Below, one piece after another: positions 45,401 through 52,659 of a stretch of DNA of 64,000 bases. Numbering within the stretch: position 1 is the first letter of the stretch; each line of letters opens with the position of its first letter. The stretch lies in contig NZ_CP078077.1 of the NCBI RefSeq assembly GCF_023101185.1, positions 3,067,630 to 3,131,629 of the forward strand. The letters run 5' to 3'. The notes under the pieces were generated by a model. That model was not told the DNA's origin. It saw nothing but the letters and a program-made list of their open reading frames with translations, and made no database searches. This DNA comes from Microbacterium galbinum. GTDB lineage: Bacteria > Actinomycetota > Actinomycetes > Actinomycetales > Microbacteriaceae. The position numbers were made by a program, and so were the translations under genes.

Positions 45401-46217
45401 CCAGCGTGTTCAGCTCGCGCAGCGAATCAAAGATCTGCGGGTCATCGAAGCGGTCAAGATCCTCGAAGATCACGAACTCGGGCTCGACGGCGTCGAAGAA
45501 CGCGACGATCTCGTCGAGGAAGCTGTCGAAGTAGGTCGTGGGTCCATCGCTCAGCGCGATCTTGGTGCCAGCCGTGCTTACCTCGGAGACGAACTTGTCT
45601 CCAATGAGCCAGCGGACCGCCCACACGACGAGCACCACAAGTGAGAAGAACAGCAAGCCCAGACCAAGCTGAACGAACACATTTGCCTGCGCGCCGGGCC
45701 AGTCCGCGGAGGGCCGGACACCGAGTAACCACAGGAGGCTGAGCGCGACCGCTGCGACGCCGAGCGCCTGCCACAGCGCCGTCCACTTCGTGAGCGGCTT
45801 CGGACGAGCGAATCTTGAACGACGGACCTGGCCGGGCTTGAGCCGGTATACGAGCTGCTTGACCAGTTCCTTCTGGATCCGGTTGGTGAGATCCTCATCG
45901 TCCTCGTCCGGGCCGAGCGTGTTGATGCTGATGCGGACGGTCTCCGCCTCGTGCTTCTTTTCGAACGCGTCGAGCACGCTGGACTTTCCGGCACCGTAGC
46001 GGCCGGTCAGAGCGATATTCCGGTTCTTCCTCTCCTCGATGGCCTGCTCGAGATGCCGGACATAGAGACTGTGGTGGTCCCCCTTGTACTCGGGCGCGAG
46101 GGTCCTGAGCTTAATCTTCCTCTCCGGAACCTCTTCACGTGAGGTCTCGTTCTCTACGGCGGCATTAGATTCCTGGATGGAGGCAGCACGATCGATAGCC
46201 GTGTGCGCATTCTTCAC
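42468..46217 (-). CDS. YobI-like P-loop NTPase with two membrane helices
   Basis: 1249 residues. Opening RTLAPEYKGDHHSLYVRHLE followed by NRNIALTGRYGAGKSSVLDA, the Walker A (Lys78) of YobI/KAP-like NTPases. Two membrane helices follow inside the NTPase domain, at about 145-166 and 180-206, and Walker B is FVIFEDLDRFDDP (about 248-260). The insertion of membrane helices between A and B is typical of KAP-type ATPases. The remaining about 800 residues are helical with repeats of moderate charge and no recognised domain. GTG at 46217 after gaagagggcgactc. Relatives are found next to defence genes; a role as membrane-bound anti-phage effector is a reasonable guess, not shown. Confidence 0.82.
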   Translation of the reverse strand: MKNAHTAIDRAASIQESNAAVENETSREEVPERKIKLRTLAPEYKGDHHSLYVRHLEQAIEERKNRNIALTGRYGAGKSSVLDAFEKKHEAETVRISINTLGPDEDDEDLTNRIQKELVKQLVYRLKPGQVRRSRFARPKPLTKWTALWQALGVAAVALSLLWLLGVRPSADWPGAQANVFVQLGLGLLFFSLVVLVVWAVRWLIGDKFVSEVSTAGTKIALSDGPTTYFDSFLDEIVAFFDAVEPEFVIFEDLDRFDDPQIFDSLRELNTLVNASAHWKSKEHPLRFIYAIKDSLFEQLGSDAALKDDTRDEQSSEASVRTPTVVGTVPKPDLAAEAVRRANRTKFFEMVIPMVPFLSHRNARDHLSDALTALGFPKDYVSRPLLDLVARHTTDMRLMINICNEFAVFVERLLWSENPAPGMTADHLFALVVYKNFHMADFENIAQRTSTLDDLEQHHRDEVRALIEGLQKQRRTTVQLEAHRARRTETASALGQRLQDMKAAFPNPYSNYPVSFVTGGKTFAFDAIQGVDFWAQVASSRAITVNHTHAGAASMDGEQIDRLFPELNSVARWRTPDADRLTRMSEQSDDDIAILRGADFVELAAYGKVPEGRTPFAQWIHDDLESELARDLVRKGFITRNFAEYSAIFYGNFVGVDVAYFYNHSVQPNEMYLDFKFKTENAVSNLLEQVPSDFTSTVSALNIDVVDHLLQHQPVLAKEAVAYIVSHEASKDVQTFLESHFNMPDAQHEKLVELLAEDPWHEVFEYLADHHAIPDLETRLRLFNAALLHAQAVDSYDIGEAAMDFLDQYHPRMTAITAEHSPVRIARVLEILESAEIVVPDLSRLSKPLREHVVARQMYEISVPNLKQALEIETAPTLDEVRKNEHVWEHCRSRIDDYLKAVQGDETIECIVQSESVLVDVINEQHESWTDDQLWVVIEGSSDAVKIAELQQTPEPVWPMLVGSHHVLPSAVNVVDYAKEHGVDEQLAGFLSPDDAEPIELLDLDEIEDDERGELVIKLLNASEHLTAEDRVALACQVSPADGFDLGSVTPSPDQLLARGLAAGLFEDDLPTFSHFAPGGWEATSEAFEVSQKVASFMSPTILQGYVAEFLTSPNSSKRLKRIVVICLQQYVPNDDARALRAAGEFARTESLKLPLDEVRRIARVAKAVGAVMRQLVLSAKDISADDVVEVVSMLGAPYTKLADGPGAKFDYPSGVPSLDTVFKHLETAGRIKVTKKLFGSGRTVEVLV

Positions 46218-46323
46218 GAGTCGCCCTCTTCCGCCTCAGCATCATCGGTCATCCGGAGCCGACGCGATCGACAGAGGCATTCGCCGCCGTAGAGCGCAAT
46301 AGAGACTGCTGACATGGGTGCTC

Positions 46324-46722
46324 CTATGGGTACGCCAGTGGGATCAAGCTACCGGAGAGATCCGACATTCGTTTGAAGTGACCGGGATCGATGACCCGGT
46401 TCCACGCATGAGCGTGCCCAGCAATATTGACGGGAAGTCCTACTCCGAACAGAACGCCCGGGGGTCCGCTGGAGAGCAGGTGGTGGCCGCCGGGCACAAC
46501 TAAGGCAGCGACAACGTAGTCCTGCCCGACCACTTCGGTGCGCCACTCTACGAGTAGTGGAGAGAGAGCCGGATCGAAGTCGGTGTGTTGGATCCTGGGT
46601 CCTGCGAATCTTGGTTCTCTCGGGGCGGCGCTCGTTGAGGGGATGCCGTCGACTAAGCCCGAATGAGTGGACTTCGACCTAATACGTTCGCAGTCACTCG
46701 CGGCAAACAGAGTAGGTGCCAC
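46324..46722 (-). CDS. Doubtful hypothetical ORF
   Basis: Up to 132 codons. The C-terminal half (WRTEVVGQDYVVAALVVPGG to AHAWNRVIDPGHFKRMSDLS) looks protein-like, the N-terminal part less so. No family, no good ribosome-binding site and no known neighbour. It may be a remnant of an island gene. Confidence 0.3.
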   Translation of the reverse strand: MAPTLFAASDCERIRSKSTHSGLVDGIPSTSAAPREPRFAGPRIQHTDFDPALSPLLVEWRTEVVGQDYVVAALVVPGGHHLLSSGPPGVLFGVGLPVNIAGHAHAWNRVIDPGHFKRMSDLSGSLIPLAYP

Positions 46723-47094
46723 TGCGGCCCGAGCTATGACCGTGCCGGCGTCGGCCGAGCGGATCTGCGTTACCCACGTTCAAGCGTCGGCGTTTTCCCA
46801 GACAAGCGCTACTGGGATGAGTCTGGCCACGCGTCCGAGGAACTCTTTGCGACAAACGATCTACACGGCAGCCCTCTAGACGGCAAGAGTTTGCTCTGTC
46901 GGAACTAGGGGCAAGAGAAAATCCAGTTCATCAGCCTAAAACGAACCCGCTCGCACCATTCCGAACATGCGGTACCCAGATGCGAGGCGTCGCCACGAGC
47001 CAGTTAGAACCAGTCTGCGGTGCGCGAGTCACGAGTCAAGAAATGTCACGATCAGTCAGAGTCGGGTGACTGTAGACCGAGAAGGCGCGAGCCG
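46723..47094. other. Right-end island DNA without a gene
   Basis: Short frames only. This is where an integrase gene would often lie, next to the tRNA, but no frame on either strand shows recombinase motifs. Confidence 0.55.
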
Positions 47095-47116
47095 TGGTCC
47101 ACGCAGAGTCCACGAA
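47095..47116. repeat. Right arm-like repeat (partner at 13347-13368)
   Basis: 22 bases matching the left copy with a single g/a difference, same orientation, 45 bases from the attR core. Holds gtccacg twice. Confidence 0.55.
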
Positions 47117-47131
47117 GCTACTCAGTAAAAC

Positions 47132-47159
47132 AAAAAACCCCCGGGACCGGGGGTTTTTT
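47132..47159. terminator. Element-borne terminator for tRNA-Val(GAC)
   Basis: aaaaaaccccc and gggggtttttt form an 11-bp stem. It is bidirectional in form and follows the tRNA 3' end directly on the minus strand. It lies inside the island, so it replaces the displaced chromosomal terminator at 13177-13201, which has a similar stem. Confidence 0.8.
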
Positions 47160-47160
47160 C

Positions 47161-47181
47161 GTGCGCGATACTGGGATCGAA
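47161..47181. repeat. attR core inside tRNA-Val(GAC)
   Basis: The same 21 bases as attL, here being the last 20 bases of the intact tRNA plus one base. The tRNA is complete at this junction, as expected for integration that preserves the gene. Confidence 0.88.
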
Positions 47182-47233
47182 CCAGTGACCTCTTCCGTGT
47201 CAGGGAAGCGCGCTACCGCTGCGCCAATCGCGC
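47162..47233 (-). tRNA. tRNA-Val(GAC)
   Basis: Cloverleaf on the minus strand: acceptor GCGCGAT with ATCGCGC, anticodon stem CTTCC/GGAAG around loop CTGACAC (anticodon GAC), T-arm ACTGG-TTCGATC-CCAGT, discriminator A. CCA is not encoded. Target of the island. Confidence 0.96.
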
Positions 47234-47259
47234 CTATGAAGGCTATTCAGTTCTCAGTG

Positions 47260-47330
47260 AGGTGGCGACGGGATTCGAACCCGTGTAAACGGCTTTGCAG
47301 GCCGGTGCCTAGCCGCTCGGCCACGCCACC
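47260..47330 (-). tRNA. tRNA-Cys(GCA)
   Basis: Acceptor GGTGGCG with CGCCACC, anticodon loop CTGCAAA (anticodon GCA), T-arm CGGG-TTCGAAT-CCCG, discriminator U as usual for tRNA-Cys. Confidence 0.96.
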
Positions 47331-47384
47331 GTGTGGATTGACCCCACGTGCGGAAGGCCTTCCGAAGAAGACCCTCTGCACTCG

Positions 47385-47457
47385 AGCGGATGACGAGACT
47401 CGAACTCGCGACCCCAACCTTGGCAAGGTTGTGCGCTACCAACTGCGCTACATCCGC
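47385..47457 (-). tRNA. tRNA-Gly(GCC)
   Basis: Acceptor GCGGATG with CATCCGC, anticodon stem around TTGCCAA (anticodon GCC), T-arm with GTTCGAGTC. Third gene of the minus-strand tRNA cluster. Confidence 0.96.
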
Positions 47458-47608
47458 ATTTCGTTCCCGGTTGTCCCGGGCACTTATGAAACATTAGCCG
47501 ATGATCCGCGACTGTCCAAACCGGAAGCGAATCTCGCGCGTGTCTCGCCGGATGGTCATCACGGCCCGCGCGCGTCCGGTAGTATCGTTTCTCGACCCCC
47601 TGGGTCAT

Positions 47609-47681
47609 GGGCGATTGGCGCAGTTGGTAGCGCGCTTCCTTCACACGGAAGAGGTCATCGGTTCGAGTCCGGTATCGCCCA
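47609..47681 (+). tRNA. tRNA-Val(CAC)
   Basis: Acceptor GGGCGAT with ATCGCCC, anticodon stem CTTCC/GGAAG around loop TTCACAC (anticodon CAC), T-loop TTCGAGT. Its body is very similar to tRNA-Val(GAC) but the 3' end differs (ggtatcgccca), so it is not the island's target. Confidence 0.95.
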
Positions 47682-47689
47682 CACATCGC

Positions 47690-47721
47690 AGCCCCGCACG
47701 TCGCCTCGACGGAGCGGGGCT
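47690..47721 (+). terminator. Terminator of tRNA-Val(CAC)
   Basis: agccccgc ... gcggggct with a long loop, then tcttcgttc, 8 bases after the tRNA. Confidence 0.75.
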
Positions 47722-47768
47722 TCTTCGTTCCGCCCCATCCCCTCGGCGAGACGAGCGCGCGTGCTAAC

Positions 47769-47782
47769 TTAGGGTGTCCTAA
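47769..47782. promoter_or_regulatory. Degenerate DtxR/IdeR-like box before the AraC gene
   Basis: ttagggtgtcctaa: inverted ttagg/cctaa with a 4-base spacer, 30 bases before the AraC start. Compared with the 19-bp DtxR consensus it matches about 12 positions, so weaker than the box at 48651. Iron control of the regulator is plausible. Confidence 0.4.
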
Positions 47783-47812
47783 TCTGCCCACGGCAAGGCA
47801 AGCGGAGGCTTC

Positions 47813-48601
47813 ATGTCGCTCACCGAAACCGACTCCGAGGAGAGCGTCGTCTGGCGCATCGGAACGAACGAGTTCGACGTGGTCGACGGGGCCGCTTGGG
47901 ACACTCACGCCCACCCCGATCGTCACGAACTGCTCTGGGGGGCGCGAGGCGTTCTCACCGCCGAGACCGAGCACGGACACTTCGCCATCCCCGCCACGCA
48001 GGGTCTCTGGATTCCCGCCGAGACGTCCCATCGCGTGATCGCCGCGGCCGGCACCTCGTTCCGCTGCACCTTCATCGACGGCGACATCGCCTCCCCCTCG
48101 CCGCGCACGACCGCGGTCGCCCTGCCCGACGTGATGCGCGCCGTGCTCGACCGACTCGAGGCTCCGCCGTACCTCGCTGCGGGACCGCGCCTGCATGCGG
48201 AGGAACTCGTGGTCAGCCTGCTCGAACCCGTCGAAGCATCCGTCGTCGACCTTCCCCTCCCCCTCGACCTGCGTACCCGAGCGATCGCCGAGGCGCTGCT
48301 CTCCGACCCCGCCGACGATCGCTCGATCGAGGAGTGGGGACATCACGTGGGCGCCAGCGCGCGGAACCTCTCACGCCTGTTCGTCGCCGAGACCGGCCTG
48401 AGCTTCTCCACCTGGCGCACCCGAGCACGCATGCGCCGCGCCATCGAATGGCTCTCCGCCGACTACACGGTCGCGCACGTGAGCCGGCGCTCCGGCTACG
48501 CGACGCCGAGTGCGTTCGTGCAAGCCTTCCGCCGGGAAGTCGGGCGCACGCCCGGCGAGTACGCCGCGCGACGCGACGAGGATTCCGCGAAGTCGGCGTG
48601 A
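47813..48601 (+). CDS. AraC-family regulator of the siderophore locus
   Basis: 262 residues. Cupin-type sensor with DTHAHPDRHELLWGARGVLT and FAIPATQGLWIPAETSHRVI, then an AraC double HTH (EEWGHHVGASARNLSRLFVA and VAHVSRRSGYATPSAFVQAF). It precedes the iron-siderophore genes on the same strand by 105 bases, and both gaps carry DtxR-like boxes, reminiscent of iron-controlled AraC regulators such as RipA in corynebacteria. ATG at 47813 after gcggaggcttc. Confidence 0.85.
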   Translation: MSLTETDSEESVVWRIGTNEFDVVDGAAWDTHAHPDRHELLWGARGVLTAETEHGHFAIPATQGLWIPAETSHRVIAAAGTSFRCTFIDGDIASPSPRTTAVALPDVMRAVLDRLEAPPYLAAGPRLHAEELVVSLLEPVEASVVDLPLPLDLRTRAIAEALLSDPADDRSIEEWGHHVGASARNLSRLFVAETGLSFSTWRTRARMRRAIEWLSADYTVAHVSRRSGYATPSAFVQAFRREVGRTPGEYAARRDEDSAKSA

Positions 48602-48650
48602 CCTCGACACGGTGTGGCATCTCCGCGACATCGGACGGATCCATACTGGG

Positions 48651-48669
48651 TAAGCCGAGCCTTACCTAA
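48651..48669. promoter_or_regulatory. DtxR/IdeR iron box before the siderophore-binding gene
   Basis: On the minus strand the 19 bases read ttaggtaaggctcggctta, matching 16 of 19 positions of the DtxR consensus TWAGGTWAGSCTWACCTWA. It lies 37 bases upstream of the lipoprotein start. Expected effect: iron-dependent repression of the uptake operon. Confidence 0.75.
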
Positions 48670-48706
48670 GCCCCGGCTCCCCGATCCTCTTCCGGAAGAC
48701 CCTCCC

Positions 48707-49672
48707 ATGCGCTCTACGCCCGTGTCCCTCGTCGCGCTCGCAGCGACCTGCCTCCTCCTGACCTCGTGCGCCGCCTCCTCCGCCGGCGGCTCCTCCACCG
48801 CGGACGACACGGTGGAGCTCACGACTCCGACCGGCGTCGACATCACGATCCCGGCCGAGCCGACGGCGGCGCTCGGCTTCTACACGACGGACCTCGACAT
48901 CCTCATCACGCTCGGTTTCGACCTCGCCGGCACACAGCCGATCCGCGACGACTTCATGGCCTTCCCGGACTTCTTCCCTCAGGAGGAATTGGAGGGGCTG
49001 GAGACCTTCGGGAACTTCCCGGAATTCAACCTGGAGGCCGTGCTCGAGGCCGAACCTGACTTCATCCTCAGCGGCCTCGGCTACGAGGAGGACCTCGACG
49101 GGCAGCTCCAGAAGATCGCACCGACCTACACGTACAACGCATTCGACGGCGGCGACTGGCGAGACGTCGTCGCGAAGGCCGCGACCGATCTCGGACGCGA
49201 GGAGCAGTGGCAGGAGTGGGTCGACCAGTACGAGGCCCGCATCGCCGACATCCGCTCCCGCCTCGACGCCGCCGACATCCACCCCGTCGTCGCAGACGTC
49301 GGCTACTGGGACGGTCAGGTCACGACGTCCTGCTACGGCGTGCCCTGCCTCGTCTTCGCCGACCTCGGTCTGGAGATGGCGCCCCTGATGAACGCGACGG
49401 AGGACGGCCTGCCCGCGAGCGACGAGTACGCGGAACTGAGCCCCGAGCAGCTCGGACAGCTCGAGGGCATCGACGTCGTGTTCACCGGAGCCGAAGAGGA
49501 TGGCACCGTCTGGGTCGAGGAGGACGAGGCCCTGCAGCAGAACGCGATCTGGCAGAACCTCTCGTTCGTGCAGGACGGCGAGTACTACCCCTACAACTAC
49601 GAGATGATCTACGGCTCCCCCAGCGGCATGGACGCGTTCCTCACCGTCGTCGAGAAAGCGCTCCTCGGATGA
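48707..49672 (+). CDS. Iron-siderophore-binding lipoprotein (FecB/FepB type)
   Basis: 321 residues. Signal peptide with lipobox LLTSC (Cys21). The substrate-binding fold of class III ABC binding proteins follows, with EFNLEAVLEAEPDFILSGLG and LAELSPEQ-type lobes (DEYAELSPEQLGQLEGIDVV). It captures ferric siderophores on the membrane face and passes them to the FecCD-type permeases downstream. Its stop overlaps the start of the siderophore-interacting protein (ATGA). Confidence 0.9.
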   Translation: MRSTPVSLVALAATCLLLTSCAASSAGGSSTADDTVELTTPTGVDITIPAEPTAALGFYTTDLDILITLGFDLAGTQPIRDDFMAFPDFFPQEELEGLETFGNFPEFNLEAVLEAEPDFILSGLGYEEDLDGQLQKIAPTYTYNAFDGGDWRDVVAKAATDLGREEQWQEWVDQYEARIADIRSRLDAADIHPVVADVGYWDGQVTTSCYGVPCLVFADLGLEMAPLMNATEDGLPASDEYAELSPEQLGQLEGIDVVFTGAEEDGTVWVEEDEALQQNAIWQNLSFVQDGEYYPYNYEMIYGSPSGMDAFLTVVEKALLG

Positions 49673-50559
49673 CCGTCAACCTCGTGCACCGCATCGTGGT
49701 GCAGCGCGTCGAACGGCTGAGCCCGGGCATGATGCGGGTCGTCTTCGGCGGCGAAGGTCTCGATGGATTCGTGACCACCGGGGTGGGCGATGAGTACTTC
49801 CGCGTCTTCTTCCCGACCGAGGGGCAGATCGAGCCGAACCTGCCGTTCCCGACCGACGATGGCTACTGGGACTTCCCGGAGGGTGTGGATCCGGCCCCGA
49901 TGCGCACGTACACGGTGCGGGACTGGGATGCCGCGGCGCGTGAGCTCACCATCGACTTCGTCGTGCACGACGGGGGGATCGCGGCGGCGTGGGCCCTGCG
50001 CGCCCAGCCGGGCGACGTGCTCGGGGTCAACACGCCGAAGGCGCTCTATGCGGCGCCCGCCGACATCGAGTGGCAGCTGCTGATCGCCGACGCCACCGGC
50101 CTGCCGGCGGCCGCTCGCCTCGCCGAGAACGCGCCGAGCGGCGTCCGCACCCGTGTGGTCGTCGAGGTCGCGACGGCCGAGGACGAGCTGTCCCTGACCA
50201 CCCCGGACGGTGTGGAGTTGCACTGGGTGCACGGCGGCAACGGGCACGGTCCCACGCGCATCGAGGAGATCCTGCGCGCATCCGAGCTTCCGACGGGGCG
50301 CGGGTACGTCTGGGTCGCCGGTGAGACGAAAGCCACGCGCGGCGTGCGCAAGCACCTCCGTCACGACCTGAAGCTCCCGGCGACCGACTACAAGGTCCTC
50401 GGCTACTGGACCGAGAACGCCGAAGCCTGGCGGGAGCGCTACGAATCCCTCGACGAGGGCACCCACGCGCGGCTCACGGCCATGTGGAATGACGACGGCC
50501 GCTCCGAGGAGGAGATCGAGGACGCCTACGACGCCGAGCTGGAGAAGCTCGGGCTGTGA
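49669..50559 (+). CDS. Siderophore-interacting protein (FAD-dependent ferric-siderophore reductase)
   Basis: 296 residues. FAD-binding domain with APMRTYTVRDWD (R-x-Y-T), followed by the NAD(P)H-binding SIP part (LLIADATGLPAAARLAEN, VEVATAEDELSL, YVWVAGETKATRGVRKHLRH and YKVLGYW). It releases iron from siderophores in the cytosol by reduction. Coupled to the binding protein by a 4-base overlap and followed by the permeases. Confidence 0.93.
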   Translation: MTVNLVHRIVVQRVERLSPGMMRVVFGGEGLDGFVTTGVGDEYFRVFFPTEGQIEPNLPFPTDDGYWDFPEGVDPAPMRTYTVRDWDAAARELTIDFVVHDGGIAAAWALRAQPGDVLGVNTPKALYAAPADIEWQLLIADATGLPAAARLAENAPSGVRTRVVVEVATAEDELSLTTPDGVELHWVHGGNGHGPTRIEEILRASELPTGRGYVWVAGETKATRGVRKHLRHDLKLPATDYKVLGYWTENAEAWRERYESLDEGTHARLTAMWNDDGRSEEEIEDAYDAELEKLGL

Positions 50560-50569
50560 GGTGCGCGGT

Positions 50570-51598
50570 ATGACCTCGACGCTCGTCGAGGAGAGAGCGC
50601 CGCAGGTTTCGGGGGCACGCCGCGGCCTGGTGGTGCTCCTCCTCGCCGGCGCGCTCGCGCTCGTCTGCGTGGCGAGCGTGCTGTTCGGCTCGCAGCGGAT
50701 CTCTCCGGTCGACGTCTGGCACGGCCTCACAGTCGGCACGGGTGACGACGGCGCCATCGTGCAGGGCATGCGCGTCCCGCGCACGATCGTCGGCCTCGCG
50801 GTCGGCGCAGCGCTGGGCATTGCCGGAGCACTGATCCAGGGCTTCACCCGCAACCCGTTGGCCGATCCCGGCATCCTGGGGGTGAATGCGGGAGCGAGCC
50901 TGGGCGTCGTGATCGGCGTCGCCTTCTTCGGCGTGAGCGCCGCGAGTGGATACATCTGGTTCTCGTTCGCCGGCGCGATCGCGGCGACGGTCCTCGTGTA
51001 CCTGATCGGTTCGGCAGGCCGCACCGCCCCGGATCCGTTGCGGATGACGTTGTCCGGTGTCGCGCTCGGCGCCGTGATGGGCGGCGTCGTGGCGGCGATC
51101 GGTCTCCTCAACCCGAGCGTCTTCGACCGGATGCGCAGCTGGAACGCGGGCTCGCTCACCTCGCTCACCCCGGACGTCTACACGGTGCTGCCCTTCGTGT
51201 TCATCGGCCTCGTCCTCGCCGTCTGCCTCGCGCCGTCGCTCAACGCTCTCGCGCTGGGCGACGATCTCGCGACCGCCCTCGGATCCCGCGTCGCCCTCAC
51301 GCGTGTGCTCTCGATCGTCGCGGTGACCCTGCTCTGCGGTGCGGCCACCGCCGCTGCCGGTCCGATCGCCTTCGTCGGCCTGATGGTGCCGCACGCCGTG
51401 CGCTGGTTCGTCGGGCCCCATCAGGGCTGGATCCTCCTCGGCACCGTCTTCGCCGCACCGCTGCTGTTTCTCACCGCAGACGTGGCGGGTCGACTCGTGC
51501 TCCGCACGGGCGAACTGCCCGTCTCGGTCGTGACGGCCGTCATCGGCGCCCCCGTCCTCATCGCCCTCGTGCGTCGTCGGAAGGTGAGCGGGCTGTGA
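50570..51598 (+). CDS. FecCD-family iron-siderophore ABC permease
   Basis: 342 residues, about nine to ten membrane helices. Conserved segments: MRVPRTIVGLAVGAALGIAG, ALIQGFTRNPLADPGILGVN and GPIAFVGLMVPHAVRWFVGP, the loop that contacts the ATPase. ATG at 50570; its end overlaps the start of the second permease (GTGA). Confidence 0.94.
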   Translation: MTSTLVEERAPQVSGARRGLVVLLLAGALALVCVASVLFGSQRISPVDVWHGLTVGTGDDGAIVQGMRVPRTIVGLAVGAALGIAGALIQGFTRNPLADPGILGVNAGASLGVVIGVAFFGVSAASGYIWFSFAGAIAATVLVYLIGSAGRTAPDPLRMTLSGVALGAVMGGVVAAIGLLNPSVFDRMRSWNAGSLTSLTPDVYTVLPFVFIGLVLAVCLAPSLNALALGDDLATALGSRVALTRVLSIVAVTLLCGAATAAAGPIAFVGLMVPHAVRWFVGPHQGWILLGTVFAAPLLFLTADVAGRLVLRTGELPVSVVTAVIGAPVLIALVRRRKVSGL

Positions 51599-52659
51599 GC
51601 GCCGACCTCCTGACCACACCGGTGGATGCCGGCCGCCATGTCTTCACGCCGCGGACGTCTTTCTTCTCCCGACGCATCGGTGTGCGGGCGACGATCGTCG
51701 CCCTCGCCGCCACGGCGCTCGCGATCGCGGTGGGTGTGTTCGCGCTCACCCTGGGCGACGCGGTCTTCACCCCGGGCGAGGTCGTCGCGACGCTGCTCGG
51801 CGTCGGGGAACCCCGGGCCGAGCTCGTGATCATCGAGTGGCGGCTCCCGCGAGTGCTGGGCGCACTCGTCTTCGGCGCTGCGCTCGGCATCGGCGGCGCG
51901 ATCTTCCAATCGCTCACGCGCAACCCTCTGGGCAGCCCCGACGTGATCGGCTTCGACGCCGGGGCCTACACCGGCGCGTTGATCGTGATCACGACGTTCG
52001 GCGTCAGCGTCGCATCGACCGCCGCCGCCGCGCTCATCGGCGGCACCGCGACGGCACTGGTCGTGTACCTGCTGGCGTTCCGCCGCGGGTTCACCGGATT
52101 CCGGCTCATCATCGTCGGCATCGGAATCGCGTCGATGCTCGCCTCGGTGAACACCTGGATCGTCCTCAACGCGAACCTGAACGTCGCCCTGCTCGCCAGC
52201 GCCTGGGGCGCCGGCTCGCTCAACCTCATCACGGCAGAGCAGGTCGGCATCGCCGCGTGCGTGATCATCCCGATCGCGATCGCGGTCGCGATGCTCGCCG
52301 ATCGTCTCCACATGCTCGAGCTCGGCGACGACGCGGCGACCGCCCTCGGGGTGCGCACCGGAGGGGTGCGTCTGACGCTCGTGATCCTCGGCGTGGGACT
52401 CACCGCGGTCGTCACGGCGATGGCGGGACCGATCGCCTTCATCTCGCTCGCCGCACCCCAGATCGCCCGCCGCCTCACCGGTTCGGCGAGCGTCACGCTC
52501 ACGGCATCCGCCGCTCTCGGCGCACTGCTGCTGGTCGCGAGCGATGTGCTCGCGCAGCGGCTGTTCGCCCCGACCCAGATCCCGGTCGGCCTCGTCACCG
52601 TCTGCCTCGGCGGCGTCTACCTGGTCTGGCTGCTCATCCAGGAAGCGAGAAGACGATGA
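51595..52659 (+). CDS. FecCD-family iron-siderophore ABC permease, second subunit
   Basis: 354 residues with the same fold: WRLPRVLGALVFGAALGIGG, IFQSLTRNPLGSPDVIGFDA and GPIAFISLAAPQIARRLTG. It would pair with the first permease as heterodimer. GTG start overlapping the previous stop, and its own stop overlaps the ATPase start, so three genes are coupled. Confidence 0.94.
   Translation: MSADLLTTPVDAGRHVFTPRTSFFSRRIGVRATIVALAATALAIAVGVFALTLGDAVFTPGEVVATLLGVGEPRAELVIIEWRLPRVLGALVFGAALGIGGAIFQSLTRNPLGSPDVIGFDAGAYTGALIVITTFGVSVASTAAAALIGGTATALVVYLLAFRRGFTGFRLIIVGIGIASMLASVNTWIVLNANLNVALLASAWGAGSLNLITAEQVGIAACVIIPIAIAVAMLADRLHMLELGDDAATALGVRTGGVRLTLVILGVGLTAVVTAMAGPIAFISLAAPQIARRLTGSASVTLTASAALGALLLVASDVLAQRLFAPTQIPVGLVTVCLGGVYLVWLLIQEARRR

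Larger units (their letters stand above)
13207..47181. mobile_element. Genomic island of about 34 kb integrated in tRNA-Val(GAC), integrase not found
   Basis: Bounded by the 21-bp direct repeat of the tRNA 3' end, with 22-bp arm-like repeats just inside each end. The content is unlike the flanks: conflict-type proteins, two giant adhesins, Lsr2, several broken genes and less G/C-biased stretches (for example 13.3-16 kb). An excisionase-like HTH gene and an XRE regulator lie at the left end. No gene for a tyrosine or serine recombinase, conjugation ATPase, relaxase, terminase or capsid is visible, so it is probably a defective integrative element or one moved in trans. Confidence 0.82.

Noticed and set aside
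13207..47181. Prophage or conjugative element interpretation of the island
   Set aside because: No terminase, portal, capsid, lysis, relaxase or type IV secretion genes are visible.
47609..47681. tRNA-Val(CAC) as the island's target
   Set aside because: Its 3' end differs from the 21-bp repeat; only tRNA-Val(GAC) matches exactly.
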